Below the pieces are notes generated by a model. The model was not told the origin of the DNA. It saw nothing but the letters and a program-made list of their open reading frames with translations, and did no database searches. From Olsenella_K sp036454645 (GTDB lineage Bacteria > Actinomycetota > Coriobacteriia > Coriobacteriales > Atopobiaceae): a DNA stretch of 10,788 bases. The stretch spans positions 1 through 10,788 of the forward strand of contig JAZHSQ010000058.1 of the NCBI GenBank assembly GCA_036454645.1. Direction: 5' to 3'. Shown piece after piece: positions 1-6,419 of the stretch (position 1 is its first letter; every line of letters starts with the position of its first letter). The position numbers were made by a program, and so were the translations under genes.

Positions 1-31
1 CGCCCCCTCCGCGCCGATCCGTCCGCCCCGG

Positions 32-955
32 CTATCCGAGGAAGATGACCTCGCACTCCAGCCTGACGCCGAACTGCCGCTCGACCTCCTCCTGCACGTG
101 CTCGATCACGGCGTGCACGTCGGCGGCGGTGGCGTGGCCCAGGTTCACCACGAAGCCCGCGTGCTTGGTCGAGACCTCGGCGTCGCCCACGCGGTAGCCC
201 TTGCAGCCCGCGTCCGTGATGAGCTTGCCGGCGAAGTGGCCCTCCGGCCGCTTGAAGGTGGACCCGGCGCTGCCGAGCTCGAGCGGCTGCTTCTCCTCGC
301 GGCGCCTCGTCAGGTCCTGCATGGTCGCCGCTATCTCGGCGGGGTCGCGCGGCTCGAGGCCCACCGTGGCGGAGACGACCACCAGCCCCGCGGTCCTTAT
401 CAGGCTCGTGCGGTACCCCAGCTCGAGCTCGCCCGCGGGCACGTCCGCGACCGTGCCGTCCGGCATGATCGCCCTCACGCGCACGAGGACGTCGGCCATC
501 TGGCCGCCGTAGGCGCCCGCGTTCATGTAGCACGCCCCGCCGACGGAGCCCGGGATGCCGCAGGCGAACTCCAGGCCGCCCAGCCCCAGCTCGAGGGCCT
601 TGTCGGTCGCGTCCTTGAGCGAGACGCCCGCGCCGAAGGTGAGCTCTGCGCCCTCGCGCGAGAAGCCCTTGAGCCCGTCGCCGACGGCGACGATGACGCC
701 GCGGTAGCCCGCGTCGGAGACGAGCAGGTCCGACCCCTTGCCAAGGAGGAAGTGCGGCACGTCGTGCGCACGCAGCCAGGCGAGGGCGCGCCCCAGCCCC
801 TCGGCAGTCCCCGGGACGGCGTAGAGGTCGGCGGGCCCCCCGACCCGGAAGGTGGTGTGCGCGCTCATCGGCTCGTCCTCGAGCACCCGCCCGTCCCCCA
901 GGATGGCGGAAAGCTCGGCGGCCGCGGCCCGCTTGTCGAACGTCTCCCCTGACAT
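32..955 (-). CDS. murB: UDP-N-acetylenolpyruvoylglucosamine reductase (MurB)
   Basis: This is a 307-residue flavoenzyme, close to the usual length of about 300. The family reduces UDP-N-acetylglucosamine enolpyruvate to UDP-N-acetylmuramate with NADPH and FAD, the second committed step of cytoplasmic peptidoglycan precursor synthesis. The FAD-binding half shows HTTFRVGGPADL (33-44), LGKGSDLLVSD (71-81) and ACGIPGSVGGACYMNAGAYGG (131-151). The Arg of YRTS (R182), the Ser of GSAGSTFKRP (S232) and the Glu near the C-terminus (E302 in LECEVIFLG) match the catalytic residues. GSTFKRPEGHFAGKLI followed by EVSTKHAGF and the absence of the extra loop indicate the type II form. The ATG at 955 follows a GAGGAGGAG ribosome site at 958-966, four bases away. 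It runs opposite to the riboflavin locus. Identity is secure from motifs and length. Confidence 0.97.
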   Translation of the reverse strand: MSGETFDKRAAAAELSAILGDGRVLEDEPMSAHTTFRVGGPADLYAVPGTAEGLGRALAWLRAHDVPHFLLGKGSDLLVSDAGYRGVIVAVGDGLKGFSREGAELTFGAGVSLKDATDKALELGLGGLEFACGIPGSVGGACYMNAGAYGGQMADVLVRVRAIMPDGTVADVPAGELELGYRTSLIRTAGLVVVSATVGLEPRDPAEIAATMQDLTRRREEKQPLELGSAGSTFKRPEGHFAGKLITDAGCKGYRVGDAEVSTKHAGFVVNLGHATAADVHAVIEHVQEEVERQFGVRLECEVIFLG

Positions 956-957
956 CG

Positions 958-966
958 CTCCTCCTC
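958..966 (-). promoter_or_regulatory. murB ribosome binding site
   Basis: Read on the minus strand this is GAGGAGGAG, a near-perfect anti-SD match. It ends two bases before the murB ATG, or about four bases counting from the AGGAGG core. It fixes the MurB start at 955. Confidence 0.8.
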
Positions 967-971
967 ATGGC

Positions 972-1036
972 CGCGCGCCCAGCGGCGCGTGCGGCTTGCG
1001 TCCTCCGTGCGTCGGGCTGGCCCGTGCGCCAGCCCG
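972..1036 (-). other. Two tandem hairpins in the probable murB leader
   Basis: Two inverted repeats lie just upstream of the murB ribosome site. The first pairs CGCGCC (974-979) with GGCGCG (984-989) around a 4-base loop, extendable by a G-T and a C-G pair. The second pairs CGGGCTGGC (1013-1021) with GCCAGCCCG (1028-1036), nine perfect pairs around a 6-base loop. Neither is followed by a T-run on either strand, so they are not classic terminators. If murB is transcribed from near 1064-1069, both would sit in its 5' untranslated RNA. Their role is unknown. Confidence 0.45.
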
Positions 1037-1063
1037 GCCCGGCGTCACTCCATGTCACTGCCA

Positions 1064-1069
1064 AGCATA
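1064..1069 (-). promoter_or_regulatory. Possible -10 element for murB
   Basis: On the minus strand the hexamer is TATGCT, a reasonable -10 in a region that is otherwise almost all G and C. No convincing -35 lies 16-18 bases upstream. It would give a leader of roughly 100 bases. The call rests on one hexamer and is weak. Confidence 0.25.
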
Positions 1070-1182
1070 CCCGACCGGCGGCCCGCCCCAGGCCCCGCGC
1101 CGCCGCCTGCCGCCGCCGCCCGCGCCGTCCTTCTCGCCCTCCGGCGCGCCGCTCCTTTCGTGCTTGTAAAAACCCTGGGAGA

Positions 1183-1203
1183 GTATCCCCACGCGCGGGA
1201 TAC
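1183..1203. repeat. 21-bp perfect inverted repeat, operator-like, upstream of the FMN riboswitch
   Basis: GTATCCC (1183-1189) and GGGATAC (1197-1203) are perfect reverse complements separated by seven bases. The pair lies immediately upstream of an extended -10-like sequence and would cover the -35 position of that promoter. This is the geometry of a dimeric repressor site. It could also be chance in GC-rich DNA, although the A/T-containing outer bases make that less likely. No regulator is encoded nearby. Confidence 0.4.
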
Positions 1204-1204
1204 G

Positions 1205-1213
1205 TGCTATGCT
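1205..1213 (+). promoter_or_regulatory. Possible extended -10 promoter for ribU
   Basis: TGCTATGCT has the extended -10 form TGnTATnnT. There is no good -35, as is usual for extended -10 promoters. Transcription would begin near 1219-1221, just before the first paired bases of the FMN aptamer at 1225. That is a plausible but tight leader start. Confidence 0.35.
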
Positions 1214-1224
1214 CCTCTCCGTCA

Positions 1225-1361
1225 GTTTCAGGGCGGGGTGAGATTCCCCACTGGCGGTAACGACCGCGGGCGCAGGGCGCCCGGCCGGAGTCCGCGACCC
1301 GCGCAAGCGGTTGACCTGGTGGGATTCCAGGACCAACGGTCAAAGTCCGGATAGAAGAAAC
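1225..1361 (+). ncRNA. FMN riboswitch (RFN element)
   Basis: The stretch carries the conserved RFN blocks in order. The first is TTTCAGGGCGGGGTGAGATT followed by CCCCACTGGCGGTAA (about 1226-1260). A variable arm follows with GGGCGC/GCGCCC (1268-1282). Next come GTTGACCTGGTGGGATTCC (1310-1328) and AACGGTCAAAGTCCGGATAG (1335-1354). The closing stem P1 pairs GTTTC (1225-1229) with GAAAC (1357-1361). The family binds flavin mononucleotide and represses riboflavin synthesis or uptake genes. Here it directly precedes ribU. Only 12 bases separate P1 from the start codon, with no intrinsic terminator, and the ribosome site GGAG (1362-1365) abuts P1. Control is therefore probably at translation initiation. 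Confidence 0.97.
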
Positions 1362-1365
1362 GGAG
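1362..1365 (+). promoter_or_regulatory. ribU Shine-Dalgarno abutting riboswitch P1
   Basis: GGAG lies eight bases upstream of the ribU ATG and begins at the base after the P1 stem ends. A ribosome loading here would have to invade P1, so FMN-stabilised P1 should hinder it. If the transcript starts upstream of 1216, GGAGA (1362-1366) can also pair with TCTCC (1216-1220), extending P1 across a 4-base bulge and burying the site. Confidence 0.6.
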
Positions 1366-1373
1366 ACGCCACC

Positions 1374-1943
1374 ATGGCAAAGTCATCCCTCGACAGGCAC
1401 GCCACCACCGAGCAGAACGGCGGCTGGTCCACCCGGCGCATCGCGGTGTGCGCGCTGTTCTGCGCCATCTCCGCGGTCTGCACGCTGTTCATCGAGTTCC
1501 CGATCATCCCCGGCATAGAGTGGCTGCGCTACGACCCGTCCGGGATCGTCGCGCTCCTCGCGGGCCTCTCGTTCGGGCCGGCGGTCGGCGCGGTCGTGTC
1601 CGTCCTGCCCTACCTCGTGCACCTCGGCACCTCGGGCGGCATCTACGGCACCATCATGGCCATCCTCGTCACCTTCGCGATGGTCGTGCCCGCCTCGCTC
1701 GTCTACCGCACCAACCCCTCGCCCAGGCGCGCTGCCGTGGGCATGGTCGTGGGCGGTATCATCTGCGTGGCCGCGGCCATCCTCGGCAACCTGGTCTTCA
1801 CGCCGCTGTACGCCGGCATGCCCGTCGAGGCCGTCAAGGCCCTGATCGTCCCGGCGCTGCTGCCGTTCAACGTCCTCAAGGCCGCTATCAACGGCGTGGT
1901 CGCGGGCCTGCTGCTCGCGCCCGTCTCCAAGGCGATCAGGTAG
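1374..1943 (+). CDS. ribU: RibU-type riboflavin ECF transporter S component
   Basis: This is a 189-residue hydrophobic membrane protein, the substrate-binding (S) subunit of an energy-coupling factor transporter. The family captures riboflavin outside the membrane and docks on EcfT/EcfA for uptake. About six membrane segments are visible, beginning near residues 22-42 (RIAVCALFCAISAVCTLFIE). RibU hallmarks are LRYDPSGIVALLAGLSFGPAVGA (51-73) and the C-terminal PALLPFNVLKAAINGVVAGL (160-179). The hydrophilic N-terminus (1-21) is cytoplasmic. The ATG at 1374 is chosen over an in-frame TTG at 1311 because 1311 lies inside the FMN riboswitch and GGAG sits eight bases before 1374. Riboflavin specificity is supported independently by sequence and by the FMN riboswitch. 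The ECF ATPase and EcfT genes follow on the same strand. Confidence 0.93.
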   Translation: MAKSSLDRHATTEQNGGWSTRRIAVCALFCAISAVCTLFIEFPIIPGIEWLRYDPSGIVALLAGLSFGPAVGAVVSVLPYLVHLGTSGGIYGTIMAILVTFAMVVPASLVYRTNPSPRRAAVGMVVGGIICVAAAILGNLVFTPLYAGMPVEAVKALIVPALLPFNVLKAAINGVVAGLLLAPVSKAIR

Positions 1944-1989
1944 CCGGGGGCAGGACCAAGGTTCCGGCACGTTCCGGGGGCGGGGGGCG

Positions 1990-2029
1990 CGGGGCCGCCG
2001 CCCCGTCCTGCGGCGCCAGGCGCCGCAGG
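1990..2029 (+). other. Two stacked inverted repeats between ribU and the ECF ATPase gene
   Basis: The 112-bp spacer holds two back-to-back inverted repeats. CGGGGC (1990-1995) pairs with GCCCCG (2000-2005) around a 4-base loop. CCTGCGGCGCC (2007-2017) and GGCGCCGCAGG (2019-2029) are perfect 11-base arms around a single base, A2018. As RNA the second would fold with a small loop of three or more bases and about ten pairs. No T-run follows, and the ATPase ribosome site GAGGAAGG (2037-2044) begins eight bases later. It may be a partial terminator, an RNA processing or stability element, or a DNA-binding site. A short direct repeat GTTCCGG (1961 and 1971) lies just upstream. Confidence 0.6.
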
Positions 2030-2055
2030 CAGACCCGAGGAAGGCAGGTGAGCGC

Positions 2056-4023
2056 GTGGGCCCGTCCCACAGCAAGGAGCGGCAGGCCCCGCGCCAGGCA
2101 GGCGCGCGTCCCGACCGCAAGGGGGGCGCGGAGCCCCTGCTGTCCCTGCGCGGCGTCGTGCTGCGCTACGACAACGGCGTCCGCGCGCTCGACGGCGTCG
2201 ACCTCGACGTCCTCCCCTCCGAGCGCCTCTGCGTCCTGGGGGCCAACGGCTCCGGCAAGTCCACGCTCGGCTCCGTGCTCTGCGGGCTGCTCGCGCCCGA
2301 CGAGGGCGAGGTCACGCTCCTGGGTGAGCGCGTGCTCGCGGGCGGCAGGCTCGACTTCGCCGCCTACCGCCGCGCGCGCCGCGGCATCGGCCTCGTCTTC
2401 CAGAACCCGGACGACCAGATCGTCACCACCGTCGTGGAGGAGGACGTGGCCTTCGGGCCGGAGAACCTGGGCCTTCCCCCCGAGGAGATCGGACGCCGCG
2501 TGCGCCGCGAGATCCGGCGCGTGGCCCTCGACGACTACGCCAAGGCCGACCCGACGCTGCTCTCCGGCGGGCAGAAGCAGCGGCTCGCCATCGCCGGCGC
2601 GCTGGCCATGGAGCCGCGCGCGATCGTGTTCGACGAGCCCGCCGCCCTGCTCGACGTCCGTGGCCGCCGCTCGATCCTCGAGGTCATGGACGAGCTGCGC
2701 GCCTCCGGCATCGGCATGGTCCACATCACGCACTACATGGACGAGGCCCTCACCGCCGACCGCGTCGTCGTGCTCGACCACGGCCGCGTCCGCCTCGAGG
2801 GCACGCCGGGGGAGGTCTTCGCGCACGCCGACGAGTTCCGCGGCCTCGGGCTCGAGGAGCCCTTCCCGGCCAGGCTCTCCGGGCGACTGGCCGAGCTGGG
2901 CGTCGGCGTGGGCTGGACCTGCGACGCGGAGGAGCTCGCGGCCTCCGTCGCCGTCGCCTGCGCGGACGCGACCGCCGCGGGCGAGAAGGACGCGGGCGAG
3001 AAGGACGCGGGCGAGAAGGACGCGCGGCCTGCGACCGCGCCGGCCGGGGCCGCGGCCGCAGGCCCGGACGCTGCCGCGGCGCCGGCCGCGCGCGAGGGCG
3101 CCGGCGAGCCCGCGGTCCTTGTCGACCGGGTCTCCTACGGCTACGCCGACGGCGCCGCGGGCGCGCCCGCGGGCTCGGCCCTCGACGGCGTCTCACTCGA
3201 GGCGCTGCGCGGCGAGAGCGTCGCGATCGTCGGCCAGACCGGGTCGGGCAAGTCGACCCTGCTCAGGCTCGTCTGCGCGCTCGACGTGCCGGACTCCGGC
3301 ACCATCAGGGTCGACGGGCTCGACACGGCGGACAGGCGCTCGCGCCGCCTCGTCCACGGGCGCATCGGCTACGTGATGCAGTTCCCCGAGCGCCAGCTCT
3401 TCGCGGAGACGGTCGCACGGGACGTGGCCTACGGCCCCACCAACCTGGGGCTCCCCCCAGAGGAGGTCGCTCGCCGCGTGGACGAGGCCCTCGCGCTCGT
3501 GGGCCTCTCCGAGAAGGCCGCGGACTCACCCTTCGAGCTCTCCGGCGGCCAGCAGCGCCTCTGCGCGCTCGCAGGCGTCCTCGCCATGCGGCCCGAGACG
3601 ATCGTGCTCGACGAGCCGAGCGCGGGCCTCGACCCGCGCGGCCGCATCGAGCTGGAGTCCATCCTCGCCGACGTCCACGCACGCGGCGCCACCGTCATCA
3701 GGGTCACGCACTCCATGGAGGAGGCCGCCGAGGCGGAGCGCGTCGTGGTCCTCGACCAGTCGCGCGTCCTGATGCAGGGCACGCCCGCCGAGGTCTTCTC
3801 GCCCGAGAACGGCCGCGCGCTCCGAGAGGCGGGCCTGGGGCTGCCCCGGCCGCTGCGCTGGGCGCTGCGCCTCGGCGAGCTGGGCGTGGACGGGCTGGGC
3901 AGGCCGCTCACGACGGAGGCGCTGGCGCGCGCCGTGGCCCGGCGCGCGGGCGCCAGCCCGGCCGGCGCCGCGGCCGGCGCCGCGACAGGCGCCGCCGCGA
4001 CCCCGAAGGGGGGCGAGGCGTAG
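2056..4023 (+). CDS. Fused ECF transporter ATPase, EcfA1-EcfA2 in one chain
   Basis: This 655-residue cytoplasmic protein has two complete ABC ATPase domains and powers the ECF transporter by ATP hydrolysis. Domain 1 (about 27-265) has Walker A GANGSGKST (62-70), Q-loop VFQNPDDQIV (Q116), LSGGQ (169-173), Walker B with D193/E194 and switch H226. Domain 2 (about 353-590) has Walker A GQTGSGKST (393-401), Q-loop MQFPERQLF (Q442), LSGGQ (495-499), D519/E520 and H552. The QNPDDQIV and QFPERQLF signatures are those of EcfA1 and EcfA2, so the order is A1 then A2. These are normally two proteins of about 280 residues. The linker (about 300-350) is Ala/Gly-rich and contains AGEKD three times (308-322). 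The C-terminal tail is also Ala-rich. The GTG at 2056 follows GAGGAAGG at 2037-2044. The stop lies two bases before ecfT. Confidence 0.95.
   Translation: MGPSHSKERQAPRQAGARPDRKGGAEPLLSLRGVVLRYDNGVRALDGVDLDVLPSERLCVLGANGSGKSTLGSVLCGLLAPDEGEVTLLGERVLAGGRLDFAAYRRARRGIGLVFQNPDDQIVTTVVEEDVAFGPENLGLPPEEIGRRVRREIRRVALDDYAKADPTLLSGGQKQRLAIAGALAMEPRAIVFDEPAALLDVRGRRSILEVMDELRASGIGMVHITHYMDEALTADRVVVLDHGRVRLEGTPGEVFAHADEFRGLGLEEPFPARLSGRLAELGVGVGWTCDAEELAASVAVACADATAAGEKDAGEKDAGEKDARPATAPAGAAAAGPDAAAAPAAREGAGEPAVLVDRVSYGYADGAAGAPAGSALDGVSLEALRGESVAIVGQTGSGKSTLLRLVCALDVPDSGTIRVDGLDTADRRSRRLVHGRIGYVMQFPERQLFAETVARDVAYGPTNLGLPPEEVARRVDEALALVGLSEKAADSPFELSGGQQRLCALAGVLAMRPETIVLDEPSAGLDPRGRIELESILADVHARGATVIRVTHSMEEAAEAERVVVLDQSRVLMQGTPAEVFSPENGRALREAGLGLPRPLRWALRLGELGVDGLGRPLTTEALARAVARRAGASPAGAAAGAATGAAATPKGGEA
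2977..3021 (+). repeat. Triplicated 15-bp in-frame repeat in the ATPase linker
   Basis: GCGGGCGAGAAGGAC occurs three times in perfect tandem (2977-2991, 2992-3006, 3007-3021) and encodes AGEKD three times. Because the unit is a multiple of three, copy-number change would lengthen or shorten the interdomain linker without a frameshift. The perfect identity at the DNA level suggests recent expansion by slippage. Confidence 0.9.
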
Positions 4024-4025
4024 CC

Positions 4026-4826
4026 ATGGCATTGAGGGTCACGCTCGGGCAGTACTACCCCGCCGACTCGCCGCTGCACCGGATGGACCCGCGAGCCAAG
4101 CTCGCGGGCATCATCGCGCTGGTGGTGACCTGCTTCTTCATCAACACCCCGCTGCAGCTCGCCTACGGCTACGCGGCGCTGGTCGCCCTCGTGGCGTCCT
4201 CGCGCGCGCCGCTCGGCAAGGTGCTCGCCTCCACGCGGGCGCTGATCGCCACCTTCGCGATCCTGAGCCTGTTCAACCTGCTCGTGCGGCCCACGGGCAC
4301 GGTCCTGGCGCAGCTGGGTCCCGTCCTCGTCACCACCGACGGCGCCTGGGCGGCCGTCCTCTACACGCTGCGTCTCGTCATAGCCGTCGTCGCCTGCGCC
4401 CTGCTCCTGCTCACGACCACGCCGACCTCGCTCACCGACGCCCTCGACTCGCTGCTCTCGCCGCTCGCGCGCCTGGGGCTGCCCGCCCACGAGATCGCGA
4501 TGATCTTCTCGCTGATGCTGCGCTTCATCCCGACCCTTGCCGACGAGGCCTCCGCCGTCATCGACGCGCAGACCGCGCGCGGCGGCGCCTTCGGCCAGGG
4601 CTCGCCCGCCCACCGCGTCAAGGCCGTGGGCCCCGTGATCGTGGCGCTGCTGGCGAGCTCGATGCGCCACGCCAACGGGCTCTCCCGGGCGCTCGGCGCA
4701 CGCTGCTACGAGGGGGCGCAGGGGCGCAGCCGCTGGCACCCGCTCGCGATGCGCGCGCCCGACTGGGCCTTCGTCGTCCTCGCGGCGGCCTACGTGGCGG
4801 GCCTGCTCCTGCTGGGCCGCGTCTAG
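4026..4826 (+). CDS. ecfT: ECF transporter transmembrane coupling protein EcfT
   Basis: This 266-residue membrane protein is the EcfT (T component) scaffold, which couples ATP hydrolysis by the EcfA subunits to the S component. The N-terminus carries the family signature SPLHRMDPRAKLAGIIALVV (15-34). Membrane segments follow near 25-60, 70-90, 105-130 and 243-264. The coupling helices hold the two short motifs that contact the ATPases: ARG in AQTARGGAF (184-186) and ARC in GARCYEGA (225-227). FSLMLRFIPTLADEA (161-175) is also typical. Length is normal. The ATG at 4026 starts two bases after the ATPase stop, with a purine-rich ribosome site in the end of that gene (about 4005-4017). The two genes are therefore translationally coupled in one operon. 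A strong hairpin follows. Confidence 0.95.
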   Translation: MALRVTLGQYYPADSPLHRMDPRAKLAGIIALVVTCFFINTPLQLAYGYAALVALVASSRAPLGKVLASTRALIATFAILSLFNLLVRPTGTVLAQLGPVLVTTDGAWAAVLYTLRLVIAVVACALLLLTTTPTSLTDALDSLLSPLARLGLPAHEIAMIFSLMLRFIPTLADEASAVIDAQTARGGAFGQGSPAHRVKAVGPVIVALLASSMRHANGLSRALGARCYEGAQGRSRWHPLAMRAPDWAFVVLAAAYVAGLLLLGRV

Positions 4827-4832
4827 CCGACC

Positions 4833-4875
4833 GCAGGAGGCCGCCGCGGGCGCGGGCTCCGCGGCGGCCTCCTGC
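4833..4875. terminator. 17-bp perfect hairpin between convergent genes, probable bidirectional terminator
   Basis: GCAGGAGGCCGCCGCGG (4833-4849) and its exact reverse complement (4859-4875) enclose a 9-base loop. The hairpin fills nearly all of the 51-base gap between the ecfT stop and the stop of the convergent gene. No T-run follows on either strand, so if it terminates it does so as a U-poor hairpin, or it protects both mRNA 3' ends. Position and perfection of pairing support the call. Confidence 0.75.
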
Positions 4876-4877
4876 CC

Positions 4878-6386
4878 CTAGACCTTCTCGAAGTCCACGA
4901 CCTCGACGGAGCGCTCCATCTCGCAGCCGCTGAGGCCGACCCCGCCGACGCTCATCTCGCCGCGCTGGTTGTCGAAGGGGTCGTCGCGCAGGGCGTCGTC
5001 GGGCGGCGTGAGCGGCTCGTAGAAGTCCGTGCAGGCGATCATCCGGAGCGGGTCGAGGTTGCCGAAGTAGTGGGTGCGACGCAGCTCGTCGCCCGTGCGG
5101 TAGGCGCTCGAGCCAAAGGAGCAGTCCACCCAGCGCCAGCCGTAGGGCCCGGCGAAGAACTGCGCCCAGTCGTGCGGACGGGCGCCCTGGGGCCTCACGT
5201 AGAGGCCGCTCTGCCAGCGCGCCGGAACGCCCGCGATCCTGCAGAGGGTGATGAAGAGCAGCGACATGCAGCCGCAGTCGCCCGTGAGGGTGCGCGCCGT
5301 GGTGTCGGCGATGCTGTCGAGCGCCACGTAGGCCGGCTGGTAGTGGTACTTGACGTTGCTCGTCACGTAGTCGTAGATCGCGCGGGCGCGAGAGAGCGCG
5401 TCGCCCTGCTCGCCCGCCACCTTGCGCGCGAGGGCGCGCAGGAAGGGCGTGAAGACGATGTGCGGGGGCTTCTCCCCCAGGTAGGGCGCGAGGTCGGCGG
5501 GCGCCGCCTCCGGCCCCTCGAAGGTGGGCGCCGGCTGGCGCCGCCCGGGCGCGGCCTCGCCCGCGACCTGGTAGAGGGGCACGTAGGGGACCTGGATGGT
5601 GTAGCGGTAGAGCGCCTGGAAGCTCGCGCGGCCGTCCTGGAGGGCGAGCTCGGAGCCCTTGCCCTCCCAGAAGATCGTCCGCTGCGCGGAGGTCACCGGC
5701 GATACCGTGCCGCCCGGCGTGGACTCGTAGAAGACCTCGACGCCGGTCTGCTCGCCGCACTCGACCGGCAGCGGGAGCCAGGCCCGGACCACGTCGTCCG
5801 GCCCCACGGGCCCCCTCGAGGCGACGGTCGCGCGCAGGGTGACGCGGCGCGCCTGCGAGCAGGTCTCGCGCATGGAGACGAGGGTGCGGACGAGCCCCTT
5901 GGCGTCCGGGTCGCGGCTCGCGTCCAGGCCGGGGACCTCGCGCGCGTGGCGCTCGAGGGTCTCCAGGTAGCGCGGCAGGAAGCGGCGCTCGCCGTCGATC
6001 TCACGCCAGTCCACCAGGCGGCGCTCCATCAGCTCGTCGAGGAGGGCGTCGGCGTCGCAGGAGGCCCCCTGGAGGCGCCGCCTCAGGCCGCCCAGCACGT
6101 CCTCCCTGCTGAGGCTGTACTCCTGGCACACGCGCCTGAGCCGGTAGAGCTCCACGCGCAGCCGCGCCGCGCGCTCCGGCTCGAGGTCGCCGGCCGCGAG
6201 CTCGGCCTCGATCCTGCGCATCGCCTCGCTCGTGCGCCCGGAGCGCTCGAGGCGCGCGAGGCCCGGGTCGAGCGGCCTGGAGAGGAGCGCGAAGTCCTCG
6301 TTCCTGACCGCCGTGCGCAGGCGCACGTCCTTCTCGGCCGCCCACGTCACGGACGGCACCCCAACAGCTGAAGCCTCACCTGCCAT
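4878..6386 (-). CDS. Transglutaminase-like domain protein, soluble, function unknown
   Basis: This is a 502-residue protein. The C-terminal half has the papain-like transglutaminase core: C371 in LTGDCGCMSLLFITLCRIAGVPARW (368-391), H405 in RPHDWAQFF (403-411) and D421 in GWRWVDCSFG (416-425) form the expected Cys-His-Asp triad. Residues about 180-275 look beta-rich (RVTLRATVASRG, VVRAWLPLP, YRYTIQVPYVPLY), like the beta domain preceding the core in other bacterial members. Residues about 25-175 are charged and helical. No signal peptide or membrane segment is visible, so it is predicted to be cytoplasmic, whereas many bacterial relatives are exported or membrane-anchored. The family includes proteases, amidases and cross-linkers, so the substrate cannot be named. 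The ATG at 6386 follows a modest GGGGG site (6393-6397). It is convergent with ecfT and divergent from purL. Confidence 0.85.
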   Translation of the reverse strand: MAGEASAVGVPSVTWAAEKDVRLRTAVRNEDFALLSRPLDPGLARLERSGRTSEAMRRIEAELAAGDLEPERAARLRVELYRLRRVCQEYSLSREDVLGGLRRRLQGASCDADALLDELMERRLVDWREIDGERRFLPRYLETLERHAREVPGLDASRDPDAKGLVRTLVSMRETCSQARRVTLRATVASRGPVGPDDVVRAWLPLPVECGEQTGVEVFYESTPGGTVSPVTSAQRTIFWEGKGSELALQDGRASFQALYRYTIQVPYVPLYQVAGEAAPGRRQPAPTFEGPEAAPADLAPYLGEKPPHIVFTPFLRALARKVAGEQGDALSRARAIYDYVTSNVKYHYQPAYVALDSIADTTARTLTGDCGCMSLLFITLCRIAGVPARWQSGLYVRPQGARPHDWAQFFAGPYGWRWVDCSFGSSAYRTGDELRRTHYFGNLDPLRMIACTDFYEPLTPPDDALRDDPFDNQRGEMSVGGVGLSGCEMERSVEVVDFEKV

Positions 6387-6419
6387 GGCCGAACCCCCAT
6401 TCTGTCGCGGGATGCGGAA

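Noticed and set aside
98..952. A 284-residue plus-strand open frame opposite murB
   Set aside because: It is a shadow of the murB frame. The translation lacks motifs and there is no sensible ribosome site.
1055..1336. A 93-residue minus-strand open frame opposite the riboswitch
   Set aside because: It reads through the conserved FMN aptamer in antisense. It has no ribosome site and the composition is typical of non-coding GC-rich DNA.
1311..1373. In-frame TTG extension of ribU by 21 residues
   Set aside because: The extension lies inside the FMN aptamer. The ATG at 1374 has a properly spaced GGAG, and the protein from there has the expected length.
1448..3376. A 642-residue plus-strand open frame across ribU and the ATPase gene
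   Set aside because: It is out of frame with two well-supported genes, crosses the intergenic spacer and ribosome site, and is Arg/Pro/Ser-rich with no recognisable domain.
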